A stretch of DNA of 64,000 nucleotides from Zetaproteobacteria bacterium CG_4_9_14_3_um_filter_54_145 (GTDB taxonomy: Bacteria; Pseudomonadota; Zetaproteobacteria; Mariprofundales; Mariprofundaceae), in contig PFXI01000014.1 of assembly GCA_002791575.1 (NCBI GenBank), forward strand, positions 24,975 to 88,974, written 5' to 3'. Positions within the stretch are counted from its first letter, which is position 1; each line of letters opens with the position of its first letter. The position numbers and the translations under genes are program-made. This document shows, piece after piece, positions 1-11,299 of this stretch. The notes beneath the pieces were generated by a model. The model ran no database searches. It was given only the letters and a program-made list of their open reading frames with translations, and had not been told where the DNA came from.

Positions 1-701
1 CCAACTTGCGACTGGTGGTCAAGGTTTCCCGCCGTTATATGAATCGCGGTGTGGCACTTGCGGATCTTATCGAAGAGGGGAACCTGGGGTTGATTCGGGC
101 AGTGGAGAAATTCGATGCCTCCCATGGCTGCCGGTTTTCAACCTATGCTACCTGGTGGATTCGTCAGGCCGTTGAGCGCGCCATTATGAATCAGGCACGT
201 ACGATTCGGGTGCCGGTACATGTAGGTAAGGAATATAATGGCCTGATCAAGCACGCCAATCGTTTGCGATCATTACTCGGGCGTGAGCCGGATGCGACCG
301 AACTTGCTGAGTCCATGGGTGTTTCGGCCGGACATGTGCAGGATTTGATGGGTACGGCCCTGCATACGGAGAGCGCCGATGTGGCGCTGCATGATGATGG
401 CGACTTCACGTTGTATGATGTGACGGCAGACGACACCTCGGAATCGCCAGGTGATCATATGCAGACGATGTTGCGTAACGAGATGTTGCAGGTCTGGATG
501 GATAAGCTGGATAAAAAGGAACGGGAAGTGGTTTACCTGCGTTACGGGCTTGGTGTGGGTGGTGAGCCGTGGACGCTGGAGATGATCGGTGAGCAGATGG
601 GTGTTACACGTGAACGCATCCGCCAGATTCAGGTGCAGGCTTTGCAGAAATTGCGACGGATAGTGAGCCAGGAAAATATTGATTTTGAGGAGATACTTTG
701 A
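1..701 (+). CDS. rpoS: RNA polymerase sigma factor, RpoD/RpoS family (5'-truncated by window edge)
   Basis: Region 2 motif [18 protein letters not shown]...[17 protein letters not shown] and region 4 motif [18 protein letters not shown]; reading frame continues to the window edge. Confidence 0.85.
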   Translation, partial: NLRLVVKVSRRYMNRGVALADLIEEGNLGLIRAVEKFDASHGCRFSTYATWWIRQAVERAIMNQARTIRVPVHVGKEYNGLIKHANRLRSLLGREPDATELAESMGVSAGHVQDLMGTALHTESADVALHDDGDFTLYDVTADDTSESPGDHMQTMLRNEMLQVWMDKLDKKEREVVYLRYGLGVGGEPWTLEMIGEQMGVTRERIRQIQVQALQKLRRIVSQENIDFEEIL

Positions 702-1228
702 TGTCGACTTGTAGCAGGCCATGGCAGGATTATATCCGTGATGTGCCCGACTTTCCCAGGCCGGGCATTGTATTCAAGGATATTACGCCGCTGGTAGGAA
801 ACGGTGAGGCATTTTCCGCTGTGATATCAGAGATGGCGGCACTTATCGGTCCCGATGTTGATGCCATTGTCGGCATTGAAGCGCGTGGTTTTATCTTTGG
901 TGCAGCGCTGGCACAAAAGCTGGGCCTTGGTCTGGTTACCGTGCGCAAGCCGGGCAAGCTGCCGGCTGATGTGCATTGCATTGAATATGAGTTGGAGTAC
1001 GGCTTTGATCGTCTGGAGATCCACCGCGATGCGTTGAGTGTCGGTCACCGGGTAGTCATTGTCGATGATCTGTTGGCAACCGGTGGTACGGCGGCTGCGA
1101 CCGTCAAGCTGATCGAGCAGCTGGGAGCCATCGTGGATGGCTGCCTGTTTGCCATAGAACTGGATTTTCTGCATGGTCGTTCGGCCTTGTCGGGAACCGC
1201 GGTAAAGAGCCTGCTGCATTATGCGTAA
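701..1228 (+). CDS. apt: Adenine phosphoribosyltransferase
   Basis: IRDVPDFPRPGIVFKDITPL N-terminus and PRPP-binding VVIVDDLLATGGTAAA; ATG overlaps the preceding stop. Confidence 0.95.
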   Translation: MSTCSRPWQDYIRDVPDFPRPGIVFKDITPLVGNGEAFSAVISEMAALIGPDVDAIVGIEARGFIFGAALAQKLGLGLVTVRKPGKLPADVHCIEYELEYGFDRLEIHRDALSVGHRVVIVDDLLATGGTAAATVKLIEQLGAIVDGCLFAIELDFLHGRSALSGTAVKSLLHYA

Positions 1229-1311
1229 CACGCCAGTACCTCTGCGGCTTGAGCAGAGTCAGTCGGGATATATGGCTAGGTAAAAAAAAGGGCTATTTCA
1301 CCGTGCACAGT

Positions 1312-1447
1312 GCGGTCAATGCCGCTATGCTTCGAGGCCTCTGGAAAGATAGGCTTTCCAGCTGCGGTGCGCAAAGGCAAAAGTGTGCCGAACGATTCAA
1401 TCGACCCATGCGTGGGTCACACGGAAGCCTGATATCATAAGGCTTCC
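1312..1447. other. Series of strong inverted repeats, possible structured RNA
   Basis: GCGG/CCGC (1312-1325), CTGGAAAG/CTTTCCAG (1341-1361), GACCCA-TGCG-TGGGTC (1403-1418), GGAAGCCT/AGGCTTCC (1423-1447) in the apt-tRNA intergenic region. Confidence 0.5.
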
Positions 1448-1474
1448 TCTGGAAATGCTTATGCGTTTTCACCC

Positions 1475-1551
1475 GCCCTCGTAGCTCAGATGGATAGAGC
1501 GGCCGCCTCCTAAGCGGCAGGCCATGCGTTCGAATCGCGTCGAGGGCACCA
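1475..1551 (+). tRNA. tRNA-Arg(CCT)
   Basis: Acceptor GCCCTCG/CGAGGGC with encoded CCA; anticodon stem GCCGC/GCGGC with loop CTCCTAA; T-arm GTTCGAATC. Confidence 0.97.
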
Positions 1552-1681
1552 GTTATCCGGTAGTTGTGCTTATTGCAGCTGCTGCAGAAGTGAAGAAAGG
1601 TGGAGCCGCGGTTTACCTTTCTGTGATGAAAAGTCGCATGTGAACGGCTTTTCAGATGTTTCATGATGAAAGAGGTTGATT

Positions 1682-4270
1682 ATGGATGAAATACTGAACT
1701 CGTCGGTACCTGTGCTTATTGAAGATGAGATGAAGCGCTCTTATCTGGATTATGCAATGAGCGTGATCGTCGGGCGCGCCCTGCCCGATGCCCGTGATGG
1801 TCTGAAGCCGGTGCATCGGCGTATCCTCTTTGCCATGCAGGATTTGGGCTCAACCTATGACAAGCCTTTCAAGAAATCCGCGCGCGTGGTCGGTGACGTG
1901 ATCGGTAAATACCATCCGCACGGTGACTCGGCTGTCTATGATGCCATGGTGCGTATGGCTCAGCCGTGGAGCATGCGCCACCTGCTGGTGGACGGGCAGG
2001 GCAACTTCGGTTCGGTCGATGGTGATTCGCCTGCGGCCATGCGTTATACCGAAGCACGCATGAGTCGTCTGGCTGGCGAGCTGCTGGCTGATATTGATAA
2101 GAATACCGTTGATTTCGGTCCGAACTATGATGAATCGATGCGCGAGCCCAAGGTGCTGCCGGCGCGTTACCCCAATCTGCTGATCAATGGTTCACAGGGT
2201 ATTGCCGTTGGTATGGCGACCAATATTCCACCGCATAATCTTGCTGAAACGATCAATGCCACCATCGCGCTGGTGAATAACCCGGAGATTGATGATGATG
2301 AACTGATGCAGATTATGCCGGGTCCTGATTTCCCGACCGGCGGCTTTATCTATGGGCGCAGCGGCATCCGTAGTGCCTTTACCACCGGCCGCGGCTCGGT
2401 GACCATGCGTGCACGTGCGATTACAGAGCTGCATCCGCGCACCAAACGTCAGTCGCTGATTATTACAGAGCTGCCGTATCAGGTGAACAAGGCCAATCTG
2501 ATTGAAAATATCGCCCATCAGGTGCGCGACAAGAAACTCGAAGGCATTTCCGATCTGCGCGATGAGTCGGATCGCGATGGCATGCGTATCGCTATCGAGC
2601 TGAAGAAGAATGAAATTCCGGAAGTGGTGCTGAATAACCTCTACAAACATACGCAGTTACAGTGCAATTTCGGCTGTAATCTGCTGGCCCTGCTGGATGG
2701 CCAGCCGAAGCTGTGCGGCGTGCGTGAGCTGCTGCTGCATTTTCTCGATCACCGTCGTCAGGTGGTCACACGTCGTTGCCTGTTTGATCTGGCCAAGGCT
2801 GAGGCCCGTGCCCATATTCTCGAAGGCCTGCTGATAGCGCTGGATCGTATTGATGAGGTGATCAAACTGATTCGTGCCAGCCAGACCGGGGCAGAAGCCA
2901 AGCTCGGCCTGGTGGATCATTTCGGTCTGTCCGATCTGCAGGCACAGGCGATTCTCGATATGCGCCTGCAGCGCCTGACCGGCCTTGAACGCGACAAGAT
3001 CAAGGCTGAATATGATGAGATCCAGCTGCTGATCGGTCGCCTGAAAGCTATCCTGGCTGATGAAAAGCTGCTGATGAACGTGATTGTTGAAGAGATGGAA
3101 GCGGTTCGGGATAAATATGCCGATCCGCGTCGCAGTGAGATCATGGATGAAACGGCCGATCTCTCCGTGGAAGATCTGATCACCGAAGAGGATATGGTCG
3201 TCACGATCTCCAGTGAGGGTTATATCAAACGCAACGCGACATCTCTCTATCGTGCCCAGCACAGGGGTGGTCAGGGCAAGACTGCCATGGCAACCAAGGA
3301 TGAGGATTTTGTCACCCAGCTGATGGTGGCCTCCACGCATGACTACCTGCTGTTTTTCTCCGATCAGGGGCGTGTGTTCCGTAAAAAGGTCTATGAAGTG
3401 CCGCAGGCAGGCAGTACGGCGCGCGGCAAGGCACTGGTGAATCTGCTGCCGGTGGAAAAAGATGAACATATTTCAGCTACACTGGCGATTCGTGAATTTG
3501 GTGATAACCAGTTTATTATCATGGCGACGAAGAATGGCGTGGTGAAGAAGACGCGTTTGTCTGAATATCAGAATATCCGCTCCAACGGCATCATTGCCAT
3601 CAAGCTGGATGATGATGACGGCTTGATCAGTGTTGTCGTCTCCAATGGCGATCAGGATGTGATGCTGGCAGCCAGCGGCGGCAAGGCGATCCGCTTTGCC
3701 GAGTCCGATGTGCGGCCGATGGGGCGCTCAACACGCGGTGTTACCGGTATGCGCATGCCGGGTGGTTGCAAGTTGATCTCCATGACGCTGGTCTCGGATG
3801 ATGCCACGCTGCTGGCCGTTTCCGAAAACGGCTTTGGTAAACGTACCTCCATATCGGAATACAATGTACAGAAGCGCGGCGGCCAGGGCGTATTTACGCT
3901 GAAAACCGGCGGGCGCAATGGTGATATGGTTGCCGCACTACTGGTGCTGGATGATGATCAGGTGATGATGATGACCGATAGCGGTCGACTGGTACGCATC
4001 CGTCTGAACGGTGTGTCGGTGATCGGGCGCAATACGCAGGGCGTGAAGCTGATTGGTTGCAAGGAGGGCGAGCGCGTGATTGGTGCTGTGCGCGTAGCTG
4101 AGCGGCCGGAAGATGATGAGGTCGAGGATGAGTTCATTGAAGGCGCCGAGCTTGCAGGTGATGAGCCGGTAGTCGGGACTGACGCAGCAATAGAAGATAC
4201 TGCAGCTCAAGCGGAGGGCGATGATGATGCCGCTGGCGCAGAAGATGATGTTGAAGGTGATGATGCATGA
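1682..4270 (+). CDS. gyrA: DNA gyrase subunit A
   Basis: [43 protein letters not shown], GyrA-box QRGGQG; strongly acidic C-terminal tail. Confidence 0.98.
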   Translation: MDEILNSSVPVLIEDEMKRSYLDYAMSVIVGRALPDARDGLKPVHRRILFAMQDLGSTYDKPFKKSARVVGDVIGKYHPHGDSAVYDAMVRMAQPWSMRHLLVDGQGNFGSVDGDSPAAMRYTEARMSRLAGELLADIDKNTVDFGPNYDESMREPKVLPARYPNLLINGSQGIAVGMATNIPPHNLAETINATIALVNNPEIDDDELMQIMPGPDFPTGGFIYGRSGIRSAFTTGRGSVTMRARAITELHPRTKRQSLIITELPYQVNKANLIENIAHQVRDKKLEGISDLRDESDRDGMRIAIELKKNEIPEVVLNNLYKHTQLQCNFGCNLLALLDGQPKLCGVRELLLHFLDHRRQVVTRRCLFDLAKAEARAHILEGLLIALDRIDEVIKLIRASQTGAEAKLGLVDHFGLSDLQAQAILDMRLQRLTGLERDKIKAEYDEIQLLIGRLKAILADEKLLMNVIVEEMEAVRDKYADPRRSEIMDETADLSVEDLITEEDMVVTISSEGYIKRNATSLYRAQHRGGQGKTAMATKDEDFVTQLMVASTHDYLLFFSDQGRVFRKKVYEVPQAGSTARGKALVNLLPVEKDEHISATLAIREFGDNQFIIMATKNGVVKKTRLSEYQNIRSNGIIAIKLDDDDGLISVVVSNGDQDVMLAASGGKAIRFAESDVRPMGRSTRGVTGMRMPGGCKLISMTLVSDDATLLAVSENGFGKRTSISEYNVQKRGGQGVFTLKTGGRNGDMVAALLVLDDDQVMMMTDSGRLVRIRLNGVSVIGRNTQGVKLIGCKEGERVIGAVRVAERPEDDEVEDEFIEGAELAGDEPVVGTDAAIEDTAAQAEGDDDAAGAEDDVEGDDA

Positions 4271-5550
4271 TAGACCGGCAGGCGCTACGGCGTGATTTTG
4301 AGGTCATGCAGGCGGCACTGGCCCGCCGCGGCCAGCATGTGGTGGATGAAGAGAGTGCCTGGGCGAAAGTGGCAAAACTGGATGCCCGGCAGCGTGAGCT
4401 GAAAACCGAATCGGAAACACTGCAGGCTGAACGTAATCGCGTATCCAAGCTGATCGGACAGAAGAAGGGTGCAGGTTTGGATGCATCTGCCGAGATGGCC
4501 GCCATGGGTGATGTTGCCCGTAAAAGTAAGGAGCTGGACACGCAGGCGCGGGATGCGGAAGCAGCATTTTCTGCCGCTCTGCTGGAAATCCCCAATCCGT
4601 TGCACGACTCTGTGCCGGATGGTACAAGCGAAGATGATAATGTTGAAATAAGCCGCTGGGGTACTCCGAGGCTGGATGCTGTGCCGCCGCATTGGGATAT
4701 CGGTGTGGATCTCGGTATCCTGGATTTTGAGGCGGGTGCAACCCTTGCCGGCAGTCGCTTTACGGTTATGAAGGGCGCTGCTGCCCGCATGGAGCGTGCG
4801 CTGATGCAGTTCATGCTGGATCTGCATGCCGACAAACACGGTTATGAAGAGGTGTGGGTGCCTGCCATTGCCAACAGCAAGACGATGACCGGAACAGGAC
4901 AGCTGCCGAAGTTCGCCGATGATCTGTACAAGCTGGAGGGAGAGGATGCCTATCTGATTCCAACAGCGGAAGTGCCGGTCACCAACCTCTATCAGGACAA
5001 GATTCTCAATGCTTCGGAACTACCCAAGCGTCATTGCGCCTATACACCCTGCTTTCGGCGTGAGGCGGGCAGTGCCGGTCGCGATGAGCGCGGTATTATC
5101 CGCCAGCATCAGTTCGACAAGGTGGAGCTGGTCCATATCACCACACCTGAGCGCGTGCTCTCCGATCTGGAAGAGTTGACTGCTCATGCCGAGGCCGTGC
5201 TGCAGGCGCTGGAACTACCTTATCGCAAGGTTGAGCTCTGCTGTGCCGATGTCGGTTTCTCATCGCAGAAGACCTATGATCTTGAGGTCTGGTTGCCGAG
5301 CCAGAACTGCTATCGTGAAATATCCTCCTGCTCTTCATTCGGCCAGTTTCAGGGTCGTCGAGCCGGTATCCGTTATCGGGAAGAGGGTGGTAAACCGCAG
5401 CCGGCAGCAACGCTGAATGGTTCGGGTTTGGCCATCGGCCGTTGTCTGGTCGCGGTGCTGGAAAACGGCTGGCAGAGCGATGGCTCCGTGCTGATTCCGC
5501 AGGTGCTGCAGCCCTATATGGGCGGTATGCAGCGTATTACGCCACGCTGA
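4267..5550 (+). CDS. serS: Seryl-tRNA synthetase
   Basis: Class II aaRS motifs [57 protein letters not shown]. Confidence 0.98.
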   Translation: MIDRQALRRDFEVMQAALARRGQHVVDEESAWAKVAKLDARQRELKTESETLQAERNRVSKLIGQKKGAGLDASAEMAAMGDVARKSKELDTQARDAEAAFSAALLEIPNPLHDSVPDGTSEDDNVEISRWGTPRLDAVPPHWDIGVDLGILDFEAGATLAGSRFTVMKGAAARMERALMQFMLDLHADKHGYEEVWVPAIANSKTMTGTGQLPKFADDLYKLEGEDAYLIPTAEVPVTNLYQDKILNASELPKRHCAYTPCFRREAGSAGRDERGIIRQHQFDKVELVHITTPERVLSDLEELTAHAEAVLQALELPYRKVELCCADVGFSSQKTYDLEVWLPSQNCYREISSCSSFGQFQGRRAGIRYREEGGKPQPAATLNGSGLAIGRCLVAVLENGWQSDGSVLIPQVLQPYMGGMQRITPR

Positions 5551-5857
5551 TATCCGGCCCTGTTTTCCTGTGCCTGCAAAGTAACCACTATATAAATAAG
5601 GACTTGCGCAAACGCCACTGTCGGTACATGCTCTCGCCGGGGACTGTTGGGAAGGAATGGGCTTTGTTACTATAAGCTTCTGCCTTGTTTCAATGCCATT
5701 GTTTCTCATGTGAATGAATGATAGATGGTGAGAACCTCCATACTGTTTGAAGAGGAACTTCAACCGTGAACCGCTCACTTTTTGCGCGGGTAACGGAACG
5801 TAATGTGACCGGGTGTGGCTGCAATCGGCTGCTACCCTGTTACAATGGGGAGTATGC

Positions 5858-7843
5858 ATGGCAAGAGCTCAATGCTTCAGTCTGATGGCAGCGGCGCTGC
5901 TGGGAGCGCTGTTTACATCACCGCTACAGGCCGCGGAAGCAAGGGCCGATACAGGCGGGCTTGTAACATCGCTGGATAGTGATCTTTCGTTGCTGTTTGA
6001 GGAAGATGATCTCTTCATCTCGGCCAGCCAGTCGGCCCGAACCTTGGGTAAGGCGCCTGCTATCGCTACGGTTATCACTGATAAACAGCTACAGGATATG
6101 GGAGCCCGCAATATTTTCGATGCGCTGGTGACCGTACCGGGCTTTGGCTACAGCTATCAGAACACCATATCTACTGAATCCAATATCGAAGTGCGCGGCA
6201 TCAAGAATCACATGGAGAAGGTGTTGCTGATGATTGATGGTCACCGCATCAATAATCCGTTCTTTGGCAGTTTTAACCACCTGTTCGATGAATTTCCGAT
6301 TGAGCAGATCAAGCGTATCGAGGTGATTCGCGGCCCTGGCTCCGCCCTGTATGGCGCCAATGCCTTTGTCGGCGTTATCAATATCATCATGAAGAAACCG
6401 GGCGATCTTGCTGGTGCGCAGCTCAAGGGCGGAGCCGGCAACAACAGTCGCAGTCATGGTAACATGCTTATAGGCACGGGTAGTGCTGATGCGGGCTTTA
6501 TCGCCTCCTATGACCGGCTCGATACAAAAGGCAGCAGGCGATTTATCGCATCAGATGCACTCGGCAACAGCGGCTATACCCATTTCTGGCGTTCGACCGA
6601 TACGGCTCATCTGATCGCAAGCGTCGATAAGTTCACCTTTACAGGGCTCTATCTCGATAAACGGCGCGGTACGCCGCTCTCCATCACCAATATGATCGAT
6701 ACCCGCACCCGCACCAATAACAAACAAGCTTATGGCACAGTTCAGTACAAGGATGAGATCGGTGATGCCCATCTTGAGGCGACGCTTGGCATCGACCAGT
6801 TTGAGTGGAATACGGAGTGGCAGATCAACCTGCCGGGCTTCACTACCGGTCATCCGCTACTGAAGAATCGGACCTACTCGGCAGAGATGCGCTTGCAATT
6901 CACACCTGTCGAGGAGCATAACCTGACCGTGGGCCTGGCGCAGGAGTTCCAGCGTCAGTTTGATGTCAGACACATTGTTAACAATGTCGATGTCTCTGCA
7001 GTGTTCAATCATAATAAACCGGCCAAACGTCAGATCTCTGCGGTATATGCGCAGGATGAATGGGATATCAGGAACAATCTTACACTGACTACCGGGATCC
7101 GTTTTGATCACTATAATGACTTCGGCAATACCACCAACCCGAGAGCTGCGCTGGTCTGGTCTGCATCCGACAGTGTTGATGTCAAACTGCTCTATGCCAG
7201 CGCTTTTAGAGCCCCCAGCTTCCTGGAGATGTATGAGATCAACAATCCTGCATCAGTTGGAAATCCGAACCTGCAGCCGGAAAAGATGCGTACCATTGAG
7301 GCTGGCGTTGTATGGAGAATAACGCATAACTATCAGTTGAGCGCCAACCTGTTTCATAACCGCTTTAGCGAGAGGATTGTGCAGACTGCACCACTAACGA
7401 TCAACTCCGGTGGCGCAAACATCTGGGGTGGAGAGGCGGAGTTCAAGGCCGACTGGCAGGAGCACCTCTACGGTTATGTGAATTACTCCTACCAGAAATC
7501 GAAAGATAGCCAGACCCAACTTGCTTTGCCGGATGTGCCGCAGCACCGGATTCGAATCGGCGTTAACGCCGGCCTGTTTGATGATTATCTGAATCTGAAT
7601 ACGGCTTTGCGCTGGAACAGCCGGCGTATGCGTGCGCCGGGTGATACACGCGCGCCAATGCCGGCTACGACTGTAGTCGATACGGCTGTTTCCACCGATC
7701 AACTGATGAAAGGGCTGAAGGTATCCTTGAGTGCACATAACCTGCTCGATGCCGCAATCTATGATCCGTCACCCGCAACGGTCGCTAATGGCTACCCGCG
7801 TCCGGGGCGCACTTATTTAGCAGAAATGGAGTACACGTTCTGA
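5858..7843 (+). CDS. TonB-dependent outer membrane receptor
   Basis: Signal peptide, plug domain (ATVITDKQLQDMGARNIFDALVTVPGF, IEVIRGPGSALYGANAFVGVINII) and C-terminal aromatic YTF. Confidence 0.93.
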   Translation: MARAQCFSLMAAALLGALFTSPLQAAEARADTGGLVTSLDSDLSLLFEEDDLFISASQSARTLGKAPAIATVITDKQLQDMGARNIFDALVTVPGFGYSYQNTISTESNIEVRGIKNHMEKVLLMIDGHRINNPFFGSFNHLFDEFPIEQIKRIEVIRGPGSALYGANAFVGVINIIMKKPGDLAGAQLKGGAGNNSRSHGNMLIGTGSADAGFIASYDRLDTKGSRRFIASDALGNSGYTHFWRSTDTAHLIASVDKFTFTGLYLDKRRGTPLSITNMIDTRTRTNNKQAYGTVQYKDEIGDAHLEATLGIDQFEWNTEWQINLPGFTTGHPLLKNRTYSAEMRLQFTPVEEHNLTVGLAQEFQRQFDVRHIVNNVDVSAVFNHNKPAKRQISAVYAQDEWDIRNNLTLTTGIRFDHYNDFGNTTNPRAALVWSASDSVDVKLLYASAFRAPSFLEMYEINNPASVGNPNLQPEKMRTIEAGVVWRITHNYQLSANLFHNRFSERIVQTAPLTINSGGANIWGGEAEFKADWQEHLYGYVNYSYQKSKDSQTQLALPDVPQHRIRIGVNAGLFDDYLNLNTALRWNSRRMRAPGDTRAPMPATTVVDTAVSTDQLMKGLKVSLSAHNLLDAAIYDPSPATVANGYPRPGRTYLAEMEYTF

Positions 7844-8721
7844 TGCCAAAGTTTTTTCCTCCTCGCCCAAAACAGGAGTCCATACGCACGACGATTTGCC
7901 ATGAAACAGCATCAGCGAGCAACCCGTTCGTTGCCGGAAAGACATTGTGGCATGGTTATGATGCTCAAAAGCTGTGTGGCAACTATGGCTGGACAGAGAT
8001 GCTCTTTCTCATGTCGCAAGGAGAGTTGCCAACGACCAAGCAGAACGATTTGTTGAATAAAACCATGGCTTTTCTGGCCAATCCAGGCCCCCGCGATGCA
8101 GGCGTGCGTGCCGCTATGAACTGTGGTTTAGGTAAAACACCGTTACCAACCATCCTGACGACAGGCTTAACCGTAAGGGGTGGTATGGCAGAAGGTGCGA
8201 TGCATGTCGAGGCTGCCATGCGGTTTCTGAATGGTCGGTTGCCAGCGGGTGAGGCGTGCTCCGCTGACCAGCCTGACTATGCAGGTGTTTTGATTCACAA
8301 CTACCGGCAATTCTGGCGTGAGCACAAAGATGATGAGGTTGTGCCATGGCCTGAGATTCCGCCCGGGTTCGGTCATCATTATGGCGAAAGGGACAGTAGA
8401 GCGATAAAACTGATGGACCTGATCAACGATCAGTGCAGCGATATGTTGAGGCTGTCACGGGCGCTTGAAACAGTTTTATCACGGGATGAAGTGTCGGTTT
8501 ATCTGACGCTGCCGGGCGTGGTTGCAGCAATTTTATGCGGACTCGGTTTTAGCCCTGAACATGGCGCAGGTGTATATATGATTGCCGGTTCTGCCGGTAT
8601 TCTGGCACACGGCATAGAGCAACTGCCCCGCAGCTGGAATGAATATCCATTCTGGGCAGATGCCTCCTATTATAACTATGAGGGCCCTGAACCTACGAAG
8701 AAAGTAGGGGATGTAACATGA
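7843..8721 (+). CDS. Divergent citrate synthase/citryl-CoA lyase-family protein (paralog 1)
   Basis: GKTLWHGYDAQKLCGNYGWTEMLFLMSQGELP and PPGFGHHYGERDSRA match the citrate-synthase fold; GPLHGGAN-like His not evident (GGMAEGAM). Confidence 0.75.
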   Translation: MPKFFPPRPKQESIRTTICHETASASNPFVAGKTLWHGYDAQKLCGNYGWTEMLFLMSQGELPTTKQNDLLNKTMAFLANPGPRDAGVRAAMNCGLGKTPLPTILTTGLTVRGGMAEGAMHVEAAMRFLNGRLPAGEACSADQPDYAGVLIHNYRQFWREHKDDEVVPWPEIPPGFGHHYGERDSRAIKLMDLINDQCSDMLRLSRALETVLSRDEVSVYLTLPGVVAAILCGLGFSPEHGAGVYMIAGSAGILAHGIEQLPRSWNEYPFWADASYYNYEGPEPTKKVGDVT

Positions 8722-9521
8722 GTTGGGCCAGATTTGCTGAACACAGGGATCGGGTAACATCCAAATCCGGCGGGTGGACAATTGGTGGGGAGACAACGCT
8801 GCATGGTTACAGTATCCATCAGGAGCTAACTCATCAGGCGTCATGGATGCAGGCTCTCCTTCTATCCATAACCGGTCGACTCTACGACGAAAAACAGGCC
8901 CGTCTCATTGAGGCTATCTTTGTTGCAACCGGATATCCTGATCCGCGCCTTTGGTGTAATCGTATCGTCGCTCTTGCCGGTAGTGCTCAGTGTCCTGCCG
9001 GGTCAGCTTTGTCAGCAGGGGTGGCAAGTGCTGAGGCTAAAGTGTACGGGGGGCAGGCGGAATATTACGCGGCCAGAGCCTTTGCAGAATGCCATCGTAT
9101 CTTTCAGCAACAGGGTGACGATGCTCTTTTCACTCATATGAAAGCTGTGCTGAAAAAAGAGCGCGTGATGTTTGGCTTCGGGCGTCCGCTTACACGCGTG
9201 GAGGAGCGGATCGGGCCCATTGAAAAAATGGCCAAAGAGATGGGGATCAAGGATGGGCCACATTTAACAACCGTTAAGCATATGGAAGGCATGTTAAAGC
9301 GTTACCGTCTCATTCTTAATTTTGCAGGTTACGCAACAGCTCGTTTGCTGGATCTGGGACTGACAGCACATCAAGTGCATCAGTTTCTGACAGTCTGTTT
9401 CTATATCGGTATGCCACCGTGCTATAGTGAAGCGTTTGAAAATGAACCGGGTACGTTTCTGCCGATTGCGTGTGAAGATATTCTCTATGCAGGGCTGGCT
9501 GAGCGGGACGTGCCTGTATGA
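8718..9521 (+). CDS. Divergent citrate synthase-family protein (paralog 2)
   Basis: TLHGYSIHQELTHQASWMQALLLSITGRL, AEAKVYGGQAEYYAARAF and FGFGRPLTRVEERI align by eye with the citrate synthase fold; ATGA overlap with previous gene. Confidence 0.7.
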   Translation: MSWARFAEHRDRVTSKSGGWTIGGETTLHGYSIHQELTHQASWMQALLLSITGRLYDEKQARLIEAIFVATGYPDPRLWCNRIVALAGSAQCPAGSALSAGVASAEAKVYGGQAEYYAARAFAECHRIFQQQGDDALFTHMKAVLKKERVMFGFGRPLTRVEERIGPIEKMAKEMGIKDGPHLTTVKHMEGMLKRYRLILNFAGYATARLLDLGLTAHQVHQFLTVCFYIGMPPCYSEAFENEPGTFLPIACEDILYAGLAERDVPV

Positions 9522-11299
9522 TCACGGAGGAATTGCTTCCCGCTGAGGTCACAGCCAGCGAGGACAGTTATCAGTATGGCGACCTGCTTATTCACTATCT
9601 GGAAAAAGAGGGTGTGAATTATGTATTCGGTATTCCCGGTGGCGCGCTTGAGCCGGTCTACAATGCACTGGCGCGATCAGAAGCCAGGGGTGGTATTCAA
9701 CCGATTCTGACAAAACATGAGCAGGGTGCGGCCTTTATGGCGGATGGTTATGCTCGGGTAAGCGGTCGCCTTGGTGTCTGTTGTGCGACAACAGGGCCGG
9801 GTGCGAGCAACCTGTTTGCCGGCGTTACCACCTCTTATGCCGACTCGATTCCGGTGCTGGCACTGACTGCCCAGATTCCGATCAGAAACTTCGGAAAAAA
9901 TGCATTCCAGGACTCATCGCATGAAGGCGTCGATATGGTCGAGGTGTTCAAGAGGTGTACGCGCTATAGCGCTCTGGTGCTTAATCCCAAGATCGCGAAT
10001 GATATGTTTCGCAAGGCGATTCGGGTGGCTATGTCCGGCAAACGGGGCCCGGTACACCTGAGTCTGCCGTCGGATGTGATGGCTGAAGTTGTCGATAAAC
10101 TGCCGCTGTCGCACTCCATGAGCAGTTGTTACGTGCAGCCGAACTACTTTGATCGCAATGCGGTGAAGGAGGCGGCAAGGCTGATCTCCCGTGCCCGCAA
10201 GCCGGCGATGCTTGTGGGCAGCGGGTCTGTCTGGTCCGGGGCCGCAGAAAAGCTGAAAGAGCTGGCAGAATTACTGACCATTCCTACGGCAACAACCCCC
10301 AAGGCCAAGGGTACGTTTCCGGAGGATCATGAACTGGCTCTGGGCTGCTTCGGTTTTGGCGGCTCACCGTGCGCAGATACCTATCTGCTCGATCCGGACG
10401 TGGATGTGCTGCTGGCAGTCGGTACCAGTTTCAATGAGTGGGCTACCAATGGCTGGAGCGACAGACTGGGGCAGGGGCGTACCATCATCCAGATTGATAT
10501 TGATCCATATCAGTTCGGCCGCCACTACGAATCGGTTGTGGCCCTGACCGGTGATGCCAGTGCTGTGCTTAATGAGATGTTGCATGAGCTGGCTCGCGTC
10601 CACCGGGTGAGCGCAATGGAGCGAGATATGCGCAGTAAGCGCTTTGCCGGTTTCAAGTTGCATACCCCGCTCTCAGTCCCGTTTGATGCAGGCAGCAATC
10701 TTGATGGCCTGATCAAGCCGCAACAGCTGATGCTCGATATTCGCCATGCCGTGCCGGCTGAAAGTATCTTTTTTGTCGATATAGGCAATAACCTGGCCTG
10801 GGCTCTGCACTACTTACCGGCCATCCGTCCCGGTACATTTTTTGCGGCGCTCGGTTTCTCCTGCATGGGTTACGGTGTCGCCGGCGCCATCGGTGGTAAA
10901 TTGGCTGCAAAAGAGAGGCCGGTGATCGCCATTGTTGGCGATGGTGGTTTCCTGATGAATGGCATGGAGGTGGCAACTGCGGTCAATTACAATATCGCTG
11001 TGATATGGATTGTGCTGAATGACAGTGGTCTTGGTATGGTACGTCATGGCCAGCGTATGTCTGAAAATGCGATGGAGACTTCGCATGCATTTATCCAGCT
11101 GAACTTTGCCCAGCTGGCTGAGTCGCTTGGTGCGGTGGGGGTACGTATCGATCAAGCCGGACAACTGAATCAACAGCTGATGCAGGAACTTATCGGCATG
11201 AATAAACCTGTGGTTATTGATGTGTTAATTGATCCGGATGAAGTGCCTCCGATTGGCAGCAGACTGAGTGCGCTTAAAGAGATTTATAGTGAGATATAA
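9518..11299 (+). CDS. Thiamine diphosphate-dependent enzyme, acetolactate synthase large subunit-like
   Basis: GIPGGALEPVYNAL, LTKHEQGAAFMADGYARVSG (catalytic Glu), GDGGFLMNGMEVATAVNYNIAVIWIVLND (ThDP motif). Confidence 0.92.
   Translation: MITEELLPAEVTASEDSYQYGDLLIHYLEKEGVNYVFGIPGGALEPVYNALARSEARGGIQPILTKHEQGAAFMADGYARVSGRLGVCCATTGPGASNLFAGVTTSYADSIPVLALTAQIPIRNFGKNAFQDSSHEGVDMVEVFKRCTRYSALVLNPKIANDMFRKAIRVAMSGKRGPVHLSLPSDVMAEVVDKLPLSHSMSSCYVQPNYFDRNAVKEAARLISRARKPAMLVGSGSVWSGAAEKLKELAELLTIPTATTPKAKGTFPEDHELALGCFGFGGSPCADTYLLDPDVDVLLAVGTSFNEWATNGWSDRLGQGRTIIQIDIDPYQFGRHYESVVALTGDASAVLNEMLHELARVHRVSAMERDMRSKRFAGFKLHTPLSVPFDAGSNLDGLIKPQQLMLDIRHAVPAESIFFVDIGNNLAWALHYLPAIRPGTFFAALGFSCMGYGVAGAIGGKLAAKERPVIAIVGDGGFLMNGMEVATAVNYNIAVIWIVLNDSGLGMVRHGQRMSENAMETSHAFIQLNFAQLAESLGAVGVRIDQAGQLNQQLMQELIGMNKPVVIDVLIDPDEVPPIGSRLSALKEIYSEI

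Noticed and set aside
1293-1664. Minus-strand 123-aa ORF across the tRNA gene
   Set aside because: It is read antisense through tRNA-Arg (peptide ...THGLPLRRRPLYPSELRGR...), a well-known spurious ORF pattern.
5551-5857. Possible riboswitch upstream of the TonB receptor (GCCACTG and GGGAAGG strings)
   Set aside because: The elements are not in the order or context of the cobalamin riboswitch core and no B12-box was found.
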